Assembly (NCBI RefSeq): GCF_023343835.1
Contig: NC_064435.1
Location: 58,921,634 to 58,985,633 of the forward strand
Direction of reading: 5' to 3'
DNA length: 64,000 nt
DNA from: Lagopus muta
Taxonomy: Eukaryota; Chordata; Aves; Galliformes; Phasianidae
Below are positions 47,954-60,562 of the stretch, piece after piece. Both the position numbers and the translations under genes were made by a program. The notes below the pieces were generated by a model. The model was not told where the DNA came from, did not search any database, and saw nothing but the letters and a program-made list of their open reading frames with translations. Numbering within the stretch: position 1 is the stretch's first letter; each line of letters begins with the position of its first letter.

Positions 47954-48505
47954 TGTAGGTCACTATGAAAGTAATGCCTCCTTTTTTTTCTCTGTTTATT
48001 TCTGTGGAAACTAGAACAGATACAGAGCGCACAATAACACTATTTAATAGAGCAAATTCTCAGCTACAAAACACCACTTTTCAGCATAGTCACATTTCCA
48101 CCAGCAATGAACAAAAGCATGCCATGCCTGTAAAAATCTACATGGCCATCCAGAACATGGCTTGTCTTTCACAACTGTTGCCACTGCTAAAACATACCAC
48201 TCACCACCTCAACGTGCTCATATCCACTGTTTGGTCTCCATAAGCATTCAGTAAGCATCAATGAATGTCAGTGAGTGCACTTTTTCTGCATGGAGGAGTT
48301 CAGTCACATACCTTTGCTCCATCTGCAATTCCATGTCAGACGCCATTTTGTCAGACTGCCCCACTCCCGCCATCTTTCACATAGTAACAACATGTAACGG
48401 AATATTGGGAAGGTTCAACCTTTACTGCCATACCACCAAGATCCACCTCTGAGGGTGTGGGCCAACATAATAAAATAGGAGGCATTATTTTCAGAGCAGC
48501 CCTCA
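47954..48505 (-). mobile_element. Internally deleted mariner (Galluhop-like), both ends present
   Basis: A 552-bp element flanked by TA on both sides (47952-47953 and 48506-48507), the target duplication of Tc1/mariner elements. Its 28-bp terminal inverted repeats (47954-47981 and 48478-48505) match at 21 of 28 positions and share TAATGCCTCC. On minus, the sequence holds the leader and N-terminal DNA-binding part of a mariner transposase (ATG at 48346), joined directly to the C-terminal end. The catalytic middle is missing, so this is a non-autonomous, MITE-like derivative. The sequence aligns end-to-end with the first 350 bp or so of the CR1-split mariner at 25246. Confidence 0.92.
48044..48346 (-). 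pseudogene. Mariner transposase remnant, N- and C-terminus only
   Basis: On minus, ATG at 48346 opens a frame with MASDMELQMEQRYVTELLHA, corresponding to the start of the N-terminal helix-turn-helix region. Small indels and three in-frame TGA codons follow. After a segment ending KDKPCSGWPC the sequence jumps to RFLQAWHAFVHCW and ends ENLLY at a TAA at 48044-48046, which reads as the C-terminus of the family. The D,D34D catalytic core is deleted. No function is possible. Confidence 0.8.
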
Positions 48506-50142
48506 TAGAAGATGTGGTTAGAAAAGTTCTCAAAAATCTACCTAGTTCTTTTAACTCACATCCAGCCATACTTGAGAGATACTTGCCTAAAGCAATGGCA
48601 AATAGCAACTTTAATGATGGAAATGTAACAGCTTTCCTAGGAATTATAATTAAGTACTAGAATGCCCTTTAATATTTTTTTCCTTTGATTTGTCCTGAAT
48701 CTCCTTTACTGCAGTTTAGACCTACAGTTTATATTGTTCATATTTAGATCTATTGTCTTATCTATTTTGAATGCTTCCAGAACAGACCATTCTTTCCTGT
48801 ATTGGTACAACTGAGGAATATTTTACACCTGAGGGCCCCACCCTCCTTTGGAGTTCTCTTCTGAGATTTTGTTTTTTTTTAATTTCTTGCTGGTCACAGT
48901 CTCCAGTTATTCTTTTATCTCCACAGAGTACCTCTATATTTGGCCCACATAATCTCTGAAGTATTATGCCCAAAATGCCATGGAACACTCCAGCTGAATT
49001 TTTTCCATCACGCACAGTTTGTTACCTCCCGATCCTTTAGTTTTATTTGTTCTTGTGCAAGCTCTGGCAGCAGATCTTTATGCATAAAAGAGAAGATAGA
49101 CAGAAAGACAGAAAGACATACAGAAGAGTTCAGAAAACAAAAATTGAACTTCATTTCCTCCTGATTGGTGCATTACAACAAGCATTACAGATGTTCATAA
49201 GCTCCTTTAGAATTCAAAGACTTTTCAGGCATCTTCTTGTTATAACATCCTACTCATCTCCTGGCAAAAACCAATTCTCCAATTCAGTGTGATAATACTT
49301 GCAAATTTTCTTCAAGTTCTAGTTCTTCAAGTGAATTCCTGAAGTTTATTCCTCCATATTTGCAAGTGAGTCCAGAGTGACATTTAAGGAACAGAGCAAT
49401 TAATAAAGCTCCATATACTCATTTCAGCTGGATCAAGCTATTGATATTGTATAGTAGAAATTACCTCTGTAAATAACACGATAAACACCGAATGTCCTAA
49501 TTTTTTTTTTTTTTAAATTAATGTAATTTCAGCAAGTATCTGAAAAGAAACTGTAGAAAATAGTCTTTTCTTTTAGCCTACTCTCCTTCAACAAAAGCTG
49601 AGGATGTTCCAGATGGAATGTGATTTCACAGTGCAGCCATGAGGCTGAAGCTCCTGCTGGTCACACTGCTCTTCAACCTAACTGGAAGTTACTTCTCATA
49701 ATGAACTGCAGACAAAAATTCTGACTGACTGCACTAAGTAGAGCTAAAAATAGAGAATTTTCTGTTAGCAAGAAATTTTTGTGAGACACATTAAGCTATA
49801 TTAGTGGGCTGATACCCTAGAATGACCTGGTTTTCAAAATAATCTTAGTACAGCCACCACTGAACACTTTCTAATCTTGTTCCAACACAAAATCTGTGTT
49901 TGTAGGATGCTTTCTATAGGCTCTGGGCAACTTCAGTGATTCATGGTTCTGTGACAAATTCATCATGAGGAAAGTATTCCAGCCACAGACCTTGGAAGCA
50001 TGTTCCAAGACTTTTAAAATCTTAATCTCAGTTCTGTGATAAGAACACACAGAGTTTTCAGAGCCTCCTGGGGCTTTCAGACTTACAGCTTTAGGAAGCC
50101 TCAGACTCTGGTCATATTTGGCAACCCATAGTTAGGAAATAC
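48506..50142. other. Noncoding stretch, nothing recognised
   Basis: AT-rich with T14 at 49501-49514. Short overlapping frames at 48771-49292 on plus have no recognisable content. Confidence 0.6.
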
Positions 50143-50308
50143 TAAACAGGTCCAGAGAAGCTGTGCCGCATCCATGGAGGCGTTCAAGGCCAGGTTGGAT
50201 GGAGCCCTGGGCAGCTGAGCTGGTGGCAGCCATGCCTACAGCAGGGAATGGGCTGAGTGAGCTTTAAGGTTCCTTCCAGCCCAAACCATTCTGAGATTCC
50301 ATGATTCC
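50143..50308 (+). mobile_element. CR1 LINE 3' end, plus strand
   Basis: ACAGGTCCAGAGAAGCTGTG, CATCCATGGAGGCGTTC, AAGGCCAGGTTGGATGGAGC, GAGCTTTAAGGTTCCTTCC and the tail units ATTCTGAG, ATTCCATG identify the last 165 bp of a CR1. It is close in type to the copies at 10460 and 32511 (all share 'CTGGGCAGCTGAGCTGG'). Confidence 0.92.
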
Positions 50309-50998
50309 CCTTTGGATTTCCTCTGAAACACTCTGAAATACCTGCTTTGTCAGGAATCCAGCAAGTCCAACAGGAATTCTACAAAAAAAATTCTACAAAA
50401 CATCTTTAAACACTGTTTAAAATTAATTAAAAATATTTAGAAAATACTCAGGCTCAACAAATATTTAACTGATCAAAACCTATTTCACTGAGAAATTTCC
50501 GATTACTGTTCAAGCAGAACATTTGACCTCAACAGAGAAAATATGTATATATATAGTTTTCAGAGTTGGCCTTCGTCCAGCAGCCTGGTGTTTTCCTTGC
50601 CTCACTTCAGGGTTGGAAAGACAAAAGAGAGAGCAGAAGAGGACACTAGATATTCACAGTTCCATTTGCTAACAGCACGGTGGCACTTACTTTCTGATTT
50701 TACAAAAGACATGCAATTTTTTATATTACATTGTCTAAAACATGGTTTCACTGAAATTCTAAACATACATGGCTACACGGAGCTTTTTTTCTACAAAATT
50801 TCCTTCTGTTCATACTATAAACTCCATGCATCTTTCATACTGTTTTTGAACCAAGATGAAAAGAGCTATTGATCTTCCATTGTCTTGTGTATCATGTCTT
50901 CTAGTCTTTTACTTGCTTCTTCTAAAATAGAGGATCAACCCCCAAAACCATATCTACATTAAATATCTACATTAAATATAAAATAGCGTCTTGTAAGC
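50309..50998. other. AT-rich stretch with small direct repeats
   Basis: Two short tandem duplications are visible: AATTCTACAAAA twice near 50377-50401, and ATATCTACATTAA twice near 50950-50975, just left of repeat copy B. A plus-strand frame of 109 codons at 50543-50872 has no recognisable domain. Confidence 0.55.
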
Positions 50999-51312
50999 TG
51001 TAGCCCTAATTAGAGAGAAAATTAACAGGTATTAGATTAGCAGAAACCCCGCCAGTAAAGGATGTAGGGGATATCATTAAAGAGACAGATTTTTGTGTGT
51101 GTTTTATGTTCCTCTGAAGTTGATCCTCTTTTTAATTACTTCTGCCATTATGAGAAAGCTAACTGGATTCTTTCTCTGATGAGACCAAGATAGAGCCACA
51201 GAGAGGTTCATTAATCATGTTGGATGACAAAGGGAGGAGGGGGAGTTCTCTACCAACTACTTGCTCTTCTCTTCCACATATGTATCCCCCCACCTCCCCA
51301 CTGCTCTGTTCA
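50999..51312 (-). repeat. 314-bp repeat, copy B (inverted partner of 42784-43097)
   Basis: This is the second member of the inverted pair. Its left boundary (TGTAGCCCTAATTAG) and right boundary (CTGCTCTGTTCA) coincide exactly with the ends of copy A, and both flanks differ from copy A immediately outside. Ten substitutions in 314 positions separate the copies, clustered towards the right end here. Plausible explanations are two young solo LTRs of one family, or another short transposable element. A small open frame conserved in both copies follows from their similarity and is no evidence of coding. Confidence 0.85.
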
Positions 51313-52667
51313 TGTAGTGCTATCACACATCAAGAGTCTAAAAAAATCATTTTAGATTACTGCCCTCTTGTCAAGTTCCTCCAACTTGACATTTCACATG
51401 TACTCCTCAAAATACCTATTCAGAACAGCTTCCAGTTCTGACTGCTCTAATACTACAAAATAATATCTCCACCTATACATGATCTTCTAATCATGAGTCC
51501 TGTCAGACAATCAAACTAGCATGATGGCAACTACAAAGGTCATCACATCTTAACTGTTAAGTCATGCAAATTGAAGATACATCATCTGAACCTTCACAGT
51601 TATATGTGTACCTCTTAAAGCAACAGATGGGATAGAAGAAATTGCATAGAGCAGTAGAAGGAAGGAAAGCTGGGCTAATAGTTAATGCACAGAGAGGCAG
51701 TGTTGTCAATTTAGTGGGCAGAATGCTTTGAATTAGACCCTTCAATTAGAAGCCTGTTGAAACTATCAGGAGTTTGGGTAAAAGATACAATTGCTAGCTT
51801 TGCATGGTAGGTCTCAGCAAACTAACAATCAGATTTTATCCAGTGAAAACAGTGCTAATTCTTTCCCTTTCTGTGGCAGAAACCATAGAAAAAGGTGGAG
51901 AAAAAGGTAGAGAAAAAATAAATTAGTGCAAACCTGATCAATATCCATACATCTACCAGAGAAAAATCAGTAAACTTCAGACATGGCTGATCCGAGATGG
52001 TGTTTCAGTAGATTAATATCCAGCAGAAGCTGCTTGAAAGAAATGGTTACCATCAAAAGGTGGCTGAAATGTTCCTTTAGAAATTACTTGGTTCAGTGTT
52101 CAGTAACCTTGAATAAACATGGATTGGACTGTCACACAGTAGAGAAATTGAGACCAGACAGCCCAATTTTTAAATACATCTTAGCAATATAGACTGATAA
52201 TAAGGAAGAAATGTTTACAAATTCACTTCTCCATTTCTCACATTATTGCAAACAAAATGCAAATCAACTACAAAAAAAAAATCCAATAAGTAGCATCATG
52301 TGGATTCAACATCATGTATAGCACACCCTTCACTTCTAAAGTAGTGTTCTGTTGATGTCCAACATTCATATCAAAAGTGACCTTTCAGATCTCAAGAGTG
52401 ATAGTGCATTACATTGCTCATTTCTGTTCATTTTTGTTTTTCATTATTCTATGGTAAAATCCTGGACCTAGTGAAGTCATTACAACCTTTATCATTTATT
52501 TCAATATTGCCTTTTGTCTGATCTTCTCAAAGAACACAGGAAAACTCCTTTCTGAAAACAAACAAACAAGCAAACAAAAGCATATAAAATGCATAATGCA
52601 ATACAAACGTGAAGAAAAGATACTCATTCCTCTGTATCACTGCTTTAACGTTAATATTATTAGGTAC
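51313..52667. other. Noncoding stretch, nothing recognised
   Basis: Anonymous AT-rich sequence with an (AAAC)n run near 52556-52578. No exon or transposon is supported. Confidence 0.6.
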
Positions 52668-53465
52668 AGAATCATAGAATAGACTCATAGAAAGGTTTAG
52701 GTTTTATGAGACATTAAAAATAATCCAGTTCCAATCCCTCTGCCTCGGTCAGGGACCCCTTCCACTAGACCATGTTGCTCAAAGCCCCATCCAGTGTGGC
52801 CTTGAACACTTACAGGGACGGAGCAACAACTTTTTTGGGCAGCCTTTTCCACTGCTTCACAACCCTCTGAGTAAAGAATTTTTTTCTTTATATCTAACCT
52901 AAATCTACATTATTAATTTATTGCCATTACCTCTTGCAGTTACTGCATTCCCAGACAAAGGGTCCCTCAATAGCTTTCTTGTAGATCCTGTTTAGGTGTC
53001 AAAGATCTGTCAAAGGCATAAAGGTCTCCCCAGTACCTTCTCTTCTCCAGGCTGAACAAGCCCAGCTCGCTCAGCCTGTCTTTGCTACAGCCCTCTGATC
53101 ATACTCATGGCCTGGAGTCACCCCAACAGGTCCATGTCTTTCCTTTGTTGGGGACCTCAGACCTGAACACACTACTACAACTGAGGTTTCACAAGAGTGG
53201 AATGGAATGTGAGAATCACCTCCCTTGCCCTGCTGGTCCCATTTCTTTTGATGCAGTCTAGGATAGGGTTTGCTTTCTGGGCTGCAAGCACACATTACTG
53301 ACTCATATTGAGTTTTTAATCCACCAACATTCTCAAGTCCTTCTCCTTAGGCCTGCCTTCAAACATTTTCCATCTAGCCTGTATTTATGCTTTAGATTGT
53401 CCTAACAGAGGTGTAGGAACTTGCACTTGGTCTTCTTGAATTTCATGCGGTTCACATGAGAACCA
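52668..53465 (-). mobile_element. CR1 LINE, minus strand, about 0.8 kb
   Basis: It starts at the tail (AGAATCATAGAATAGACTCA) and runs backwards through the 3' UTR (CATGTTGCTCAAAGCCCC, CAGTGTGGCCTTGAACAC). The ORF2 C-terminus follows (CTTCTCTTCTCCAGGCTGAAC, CTCTGATCATACTCATGGC, GGTCCATGTCTTTCC). It reaches the segment TTGCACTTGGTCTTCTTGAA, equivalent to the KCKVLHL region after the reverse transcriptase core. Many substitutions and indels break the frame, and the copy is of intermediate to old age. Confidence 0.93.
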
Positions 53466-56400
53466 TAACAAGTTCAAGTTCAAAAATATTAGTTTCAAAA
53501 TTTGGACTCAGGCTTCAAGGACTTTGTTTGTTTGGTAATCCCTGTGTGAGTATCCCCTTATAACTAAGGAAGATTTGCCTGTGCAAGGACAAAGTGTTCT
53601 CTAAGGCTCTCTAAGTTCTCAAAGTGTCATCTAAGGCTAGGACAAATCTCCAAGGAACTGAGGACCATTACAAATCTCATTCCTTTCTTGTACAAGGCTC
53701 TTTGAGTTTGCTTTCAGAAAAAATGAACAGCAACTTGTATTTAACATTTTAACCTAATGGATATTAAAAACAAAATCAAAAGCAGTGAAGCCCTAGTAAA
53801 GGTAGTGGTAATACAGAAAAACTCAGTTCAAAATTGAAAAAAAAATATAACTGTTCTTGTAACAAGGTCAGACATCTATTTTGGAAAGGCTTTTTATATT
53901 GAATAAATAACCTACATTTAGCGGAAACTTTACAATTTATGTACAGCATGAAGTAGGAAAACTCTGCTGCATGCGATGAGGTATTGGACAAAATGGTGAT
54001 GCAAAAATAGATGGGCAAATTTAACTAAATGTGCAACAAGAAACACAAAATCTGAAGCAGGTGTTGCCGTAGTTGTCAGCTTTCAGTTTCCTTCTCTATT
54101 CAAATTTTCCATATAACATCTCGAGTCACCCTTAAAGGGCATGGAAGGGCAAAGTAAGGAGCAGTTATCATGCTTTTGGTTTTATGTACATAATTCCAAG
54201 TTTTTTTAAAAGCAGATTAAAAATATTTGCGTATTTGTTTAAGATTTTCTTTTCTAGAATTCAAAGTTTTGCTTCAGAGAGTCTAGAAAAGATTTCTGGA
54301 GAACAAGTAAGTCCCAAAATGTCAAAACCTTAGATAAAACATGTAAAAAAAAAAAAAACACAATTTAATATTTTATAGGAGTGTTTTTAGAATACTTTTC
54401 ACATGTAAACAAATAGTCTGGAAGAAATTTTAGTATGAGAGCATAAAGTTTGAAATTCTTAATGAAACAGTTTCAGAGGCAAAGGTATCCAAAGTTGCAT
54501 CATTTGTGCAAGGACTGAAATGAGAAAATCCTCACCATAGTGATCGTGCTGCAAAAATAGACAGCATTGGCAAACAAGAGTCAGCTTCACTAAATGAGGG
54601 AAATACTGGCAAGCATAAACCTTGACCTCTAGCAGTGATATTCTCATTTGAAGACTTAGAGTTCTACATACATAACCACCTATTTCTGTCAGAGTCTACT
54701 GTTGCTACAATCCATCCCTGGGCAAACAGCCAGTGCAAAATCTCTCCAGCACAGAAGCCCCACTTAAGCCATGGGTTTAACAGGAACATAAATGAAGGGA
54801 GTGGTTGAAAATAACCTGCCCTTAAAAGGCAGTTGTATTTCAGGATTCCCAGGCTATGGAGAAAAGGCATCTGTAAACAACAGATCCCTCAGTTTTGCCT
54901 TTCCACATCATCTTTTTCCCTTTGGAAGAGGAAACCTTGAGCAATTCCAGTGAAAGGAACAGTTGCACAGTGGGAAAGAGAACTTTCAGTGGTTTTGTTT
55001 TTATTTAAACTCTCCTCCCTTGTCTACGCCATCAGTAGTTGAGAGATGGAGCACACCTTTTTTCCAGCTGTGCACAACGTAAGGACAGGGAGATGTGTAC
55101 TCCTGGAACCTCTTTGCAGATGGTGAGACCTACATCTTTTCCGCTAGCTCATAATCTGCCCCCTAGCTTCCCTGGGGCCAAGGAGATGAGGATGATCTTT
55201 ATATAGCTCTCCTCAGGGACTGGGTGAATCACAGAGTAACAACTAATCCCTCCTGCACTCTGCAACTATATAACATCCCAACTGAATAGCAAGCCACAGA
55301 AAATGCAGTTTTAAATACAAAAATCAGGCAGAAAGAACAAGCGTGGTTAGAGTAGTTATTAATTTCCATAGTAAACCAAGAAATTAAAACAAAGGTAAGA
55401 AACGAACACATCCAGAGATTAGGAAAGGTGCGAAACCTGCCTATGAAGGGCAAGATATCACTTTCTTCATTTTGGCACCTGACGTTTTGTACATTATCAA
55501 ATATAAATATATATATACTCTATAGGTATTGAGTGAATCTTCTGCATGACTTGTTATTTTTTTCTGTTAGAGAAGGCAAAGAGATATTTTTTTAAATGCC
55601 TGGCCACCATGTTTGGTATCTGAGCTGTATCTCATGCACTGTTTGTCATTTCACGCCACTTAAAACAAATCCCAGCTGGCCAGAGTCCTAGTCCTGTGGA
55701 CTGTGAGTCATGGATATTAAATGACCATCATGTGAGCTCCCGCACGCTGCTGTGCTTAGTGTGTGACACTGTAAAGTTGTACAGTATCTTATCACAGAAT
55801 CATCAGTGTTAACATACAGTCTGAGCAGGGGTGGTTTCATAACAACACAAAATAAAACACTCATTCTAGCAAGCAGGAAGCAAGGGTTAAAGACGTGTGA
55901 AGCAGAAGCAGAGATAAGAGTGTATTTTGTTTATCACAGGACCAGTTATGCAAAATTAGCTGCTGATTCTGCAAGAGCAGAACTGGGGCAAGAATGGAAA
56001 ACAATGGACAAGTTTGCTAGAAACTTCAAGTCTTCACAGTTAAATCCCACAACAGTCCTTTCATAGGGTAAATACAACCTAGTCTAGTCTTACTGAAGTA
56101 TCCAACTAGGAGAAGTAACTGAACAAAAACACTGCAGAGTCTGGCTATTGAGAAGCAGTACAAATCCTGAGATGACTGAAATACCATCTCTCTGTTCAGA
56201 ATTTCAAAACAAATAGTAAGAATTTTTCACTGATTTGATGTGGACAATCCTTGAAATGCATGGTTTCAGTCTAGCAATAGCCCAAGTAAGAACTAGGCAA
56301 TACATTTCATTCTAATTAATGCCGTGCAGGAAATCTGTTCTACAGATCAGACTGGAAAAATTTTTGGGCAAGGAGAAACATCATTTTCAAAGAATAACAT

Positions 56401-58077
56401 TTCATACTTGGATTAGGCAATTCTATTCCATTCTAGTTATAAGCTGAGTAAATTCTGGCTATTAGTGATAAGACAACAAGGAGGAAAGCCCCAGAAGAGC
56501 TAGCTATAAAAATCCATTTCATCAGCAGGATTAATTTACTTAGGGAGATGATGTTATCCTCAATGACGTGTTACACTGTTATCTTCTGCAGATTAATATT
56601 ATGTACTGCTGTCAAAGAGGCATGAGTCTCTAACAAATCAGTCTTCAGTCACAGCTGTAGGAGAATGACTTCTCTAGCTGCTTGTCTCAGCTTAGATCCG
56701 TTTTTCAATCTTGCATATGTTTTTCCTCCTTCCAACAGCTACCAGTTCCTTCCCACAACCCCAGAAGTTTCCTTTATCTTTGCTTATATTTCTATCACAT
56801 CACAGCAGAGCAGTCAGCTCTCCTTAGGTCAGCAGAGCCACGCATTCATAGCATATACTTTCTAGGAGTTTTCAGCATTGAGGCATTCAAAATGTATTAT
56901 ATTGCTTGAGTTAAGTATTGAAACTTTTGTATTCAAAGCCTGTTCATGGGCCAAAAGGGGCAGTTAAAACTCATTACCGATGTATGACAATTCAGCATCT
57001 TAAAAGAGATGATTGAACTCAGATGAGGAAACTATTTAAATTGATCCAGATATCAACAAAATAAACAATATAAAGACATCAGTGAGTCTTACCAGAGAAG
57101 ACTGAAGCAGTTCATGAAACATGAAGACTAAAAATTTAGGAGATTTCATTTCTCGCAAATGCGAGAATGAAGAAGGAAACTTGCTGCCAATGCAGAAACG
57201 AGATGCTAGGAAATGTTATGAAACTTCACTGAGGCTATTCAAGACACCAGCATATCGGCAGCCGCTTCAGCATAAGAAAATCTGAGCTTTGGGAAGTAAA
57301 GGCATGAACTGGAGAATCTACCTAAAACCTTCTAATCCTAAAGATCTGGAATGTCTTCTGTTGGCTAATCCATACATTGTCACTTGATGTCCCAGTTTGT
57401 TACAATCCAGTTTTCCTGAATTACATAAAACTGTCCTACAAGTCTGAAAACAGCCTGATAACGTGCAAAGAACGTGTATGCGACAGTAAGGCTAGTCAAA
57501 AGCGCTGGGGTTGACAAGAAGTCACTGGTATTTTTCCAGGTCCAATCTTTCTTTTTAATTTATCCTGTTTAAGTGAAAGCATTTTAAAACTGTTTTTTGA
57601 AAATACACTGTAGTAAAACCTCCAAGGGATTTTTTTATGAATAGATGTGCTTTATTTCCAGCAAGAATTAATACTTTTGCATAAGGGTTGGAAAGCAGTT
57701 ATACAAGCAGAGGAAAACAGAAGTCACCATTGATCTCTCAGAGATAGCGCAGGCCTGTCAGTCTAATTTGGCTGTTTGAGAATATAAATATTTTCTTCTT
57801 TCCTTCTACAACTGTGATAACAGTCTGCAAGCCAATGTACAACTGAAGTGTCACCAGAAATTACACCGTTTGCAAGAAATTCAATTTAAAATGATTATAA
57901 TATCAAAATTATACTAAAAAGCTTGAAATCTGTATGCCCACAGGGCAATATAGCACTACATTTGTGATTTGATGCCACAAGCCTGTAGACTTATTTAGTT
58001 CTATAAATATTTTTTCAAGGAAATATTTAATTTTTCTCTTTTGGAAAAACCTTACCTCAGAAAACTGTATAAGAGGA
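53466..58077. other. 4.6-kb block without recognisable transposons
   Basis: AT-rich anonymous DNA with A14 at 54345-54358 and a short AT repeat at about 55500-55520. A short phrase resembling a CR1 tail (ATCACAGAATCATC near 55793) is not followed by CR1 sequence. Small frames (54664-54870 minus, 55806-56066 plus) show no domain. Confidence 0.5.
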
Positions 58078-58532
58078 ATAAAATTGGAGTGTGTCCAGAG
58101 AAGGGCAACAGAGCTGGCAAAGGGTCTGGAGCACAAGTTTTATGGGGAGCAGCTGAGGGAACAGGGATTGTTCAGTCTGGAGGAGAGGAGGCTCAAGGGA
58201 GATCTTATCACTCTCTGCAGCAACCTGAAAGGAAGTTATAGCGAGGTGGGTGTTGGCATCTTCTTCCATGTAACAGCAATAGCATGAGAGGGAACGGTCT
58301 TAAGTTGTGCCAGGGTTCAAGTTGGATATTAGGAACAATTTCTTCTCAGGAAGAGTAATGATGGATTGCAACAGGCTGCCCAGGGAGGTGGTGGAGTGAC
58401 CATCCCTGGACATGTTCAAGAAATGTGAGGACGTAGAACTGAGGGACATGGTTAATGGTATAGTGGTGGTAGGCTGGTAGTTGGACTAGATGATTCTGGT
58501 GGTCTTTCCTGATCTTAATGGTTCTATGAAAT
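58078..58532 (+). mobile_element. CR1 LINE 3' part, plus strand
   Basis: It begins with TGGAGTGTGTCCAGAGAAGG. The frame at 58084-58287 shows VQRRATELAKGLEHK and EQGLFSLEERRLKGDLI. It continues with CAGGCTGCCCAGGGAGG and TGGACTAGATGATTCTGG. The tail is reduced to GGTTCTATGAAATT. Frame-breaking indels follow 58287. Confidence 0.92.
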
Positions 58533-60419
58533 TAAAGGCGAGATGACCATATTCTGTTTTCCAGGAACTGAAATCAATTCCACTTCCCATATTCTTTCCA
58601 GTCTTAAGATCACAGCCTCACTGCAGTCATGCATATTTTCCCCTTTGTAACTACTTTTAACATTTCATAGAGTTACGATGTTTTCCAGATTCTGGAGGTC
58701 AATGACTACTTTGAGTTTCAAAGGAAATGAAGTTCAGATGATCACACAGTGTGTCCATTCATATATCCCTCTTTCCTTCTCTCTCTCTTGGAACAACTGA
58801 GTAATTTTATTCACATTCAGTGTATGGATGAAGAATGTCAAAGCTAAGACATTTCAACATGTTCCATATTTGGGTTAAGGAAAGAGAACTGAGCTGGTAC
58901 TGTCAAAAGGATACAGCCATTGTGCATGATACGGGATAGCAGCCAGGTGGCTATCAGCATGTGTATACTCACAGGGCAACGACTGCCAATGTAGTTCTGC
59001 CCTGAAGTTCAGACAGAGGTCCTGTAACAAAGTTGGGACATCAGAAATGTATTATAGCTTCTGTCTTCAGAAAAGAATGGGGATTCCAGCCTCCAAAGGT
59101 ACACAGAGGCACAAGATAAACCAGATCTAGGTACTGCCAAAATTAGGTAAGTTAGGAACCTTCAGCCTTGCCAAAACAGACACAGGTATCTGTAATTTCA
59201 TAATATCCAGCAACACTGGGGTTTTCCAACAAACACTCACTCACTGAGGGGTATGGCTTTATATCTCTGTTTCTGTGCCAGAATTTATCCTGAAGCATTC
59301 AGTAAGGCACTGTTCAGCCTGGACTGCAAGCAAAAGATATTAGAACTCACAGAAGCATCCTGCTGAGTGCTGGGAACTTTGGCACAGTTGGAAACCTATC
59401 TAGCTGTGCTGACATACAGTGCAAACAGTGGCTTTGCTGCTATAGCTGCCATACTCTTTTTAAAGGTGGTTCACTTATGAACTCAATTTGCTTCAAATGC
59501 ATCTACATTATCATACAAATTAACGTGTACAAAAAAAATTGTTTGTACCTTTCTGCTCAGTCATCATCCTGGAGGGGGAAAGTCCTCAAGGAATTAGGAT
59601 CTAGAAAGCTTGAAATTAGTTGAGCAAACACAAACTGGAGAGAAAAATTACAGAAGAGAGGATCAAGCTGATAAAGCTCAAAAGTGCTATCTAGCTGACA
59701 GTCTAATTATGATAACATGGTATTTATCTTCACATTATCCCTGTTGGGCTGCAAATCACTACAATTTTTATATTTTGCACAGACAACACTGAAACACTGC
59801 CTGCAGTGCCGATGCTCACACATAAAACCCTCATGTTGGCATCTTGCAAATTCAAAGGAGACAGGGCACATCGAGGGCAAGGACTACCTGAGCAATTCCA
59901 GTGGTCTGCTTTATGATGAGATGAATGCCTTGCTGGGAACCCATCACCACATAAACACCATGCAGCGGTCTGGAGCTGGCACTGACAACAGGAGTGTAGG
60001 CAAAGCCTCAGTCACAGTGCTGAGGGGAAAGGGAGAGCTGAGACTGACAGTTGTATCACAGGGAGATGAAGTGAGAAAGACTAAAAGAGGGTCAAACTGC
60101 TGCAGAAGACAAGTGCCACTGTGTCTGGTTTCAACCAAGAGTCAGCAGTGATGTAACCTGCACTTAACTTCCTAATTCACTTGTAAGCAGTGTATCTGTT
60201 AACACAGAGATTGCCTTAGAATGTGAAATACACATAGCAACACTTCACGTGAATACATGCCTATGAATCACCAAAGTCAGAATACCGAAGTGACTTTCCA
60301 CTTTCGTTAAGCAGTGCAGGAGATCATCCTTAGCTTACAAAGTGTGATTAATGGGTCTCAAGGGAGAGAAGTAATACTTAATTTAGCCAAGAATGGCCAT
60401 GACAAATTCTGAAATTCCG
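58533..60419. other. Noncoding stretch, nothing recognised
   Basis: Anonymous sequence. The frame 59717-60151 on plus (144 codons) and its antisense partner have no recognisable domain. Confidence 0.55.
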
Positions 60420-60562
60420 AAAGTAAAGAATTTCATCTAAACACCCGGAAACATGTTACTATGTGGATGACAAGAGCACTGGCACAGGCTGCTCAGAGAC
60501 CTCCAGACTCTACCTGGCCATGGGCCTGGGCACCCTGCTCTGAGTGGCCCTGCTGGTGCTGG
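60420..60562 (+). mobile_element. Degenerate CR1 3' part, plus strand
   Basis: GAGCACTGGCACAGGCTGC and TCAGAGACCTCCAGACTCTACC, then GGGCCTGGGCACCCTGCTC and GTGGCCCTGCTGGTGCTGGG, resemble the order of motifs in the ORF2 end and 3' UTR of an older CR1. The 3' UTR end and tail are missing. Confidence 0.55.

Noticed and set aside
51217-51441. Small frame conserved between the two 314-bp repeats (also 42697-42879 on minus)
   Set aside because: The conservation follows from the 97% DNA identity of the repeats. The two frames diverge as soon as the repeat ends.
55789-55802. CR1-tail-like ATCACAGAATCATC
   Set aside because: Not followed by any CR1 3' UTR sequence, so too short to call.
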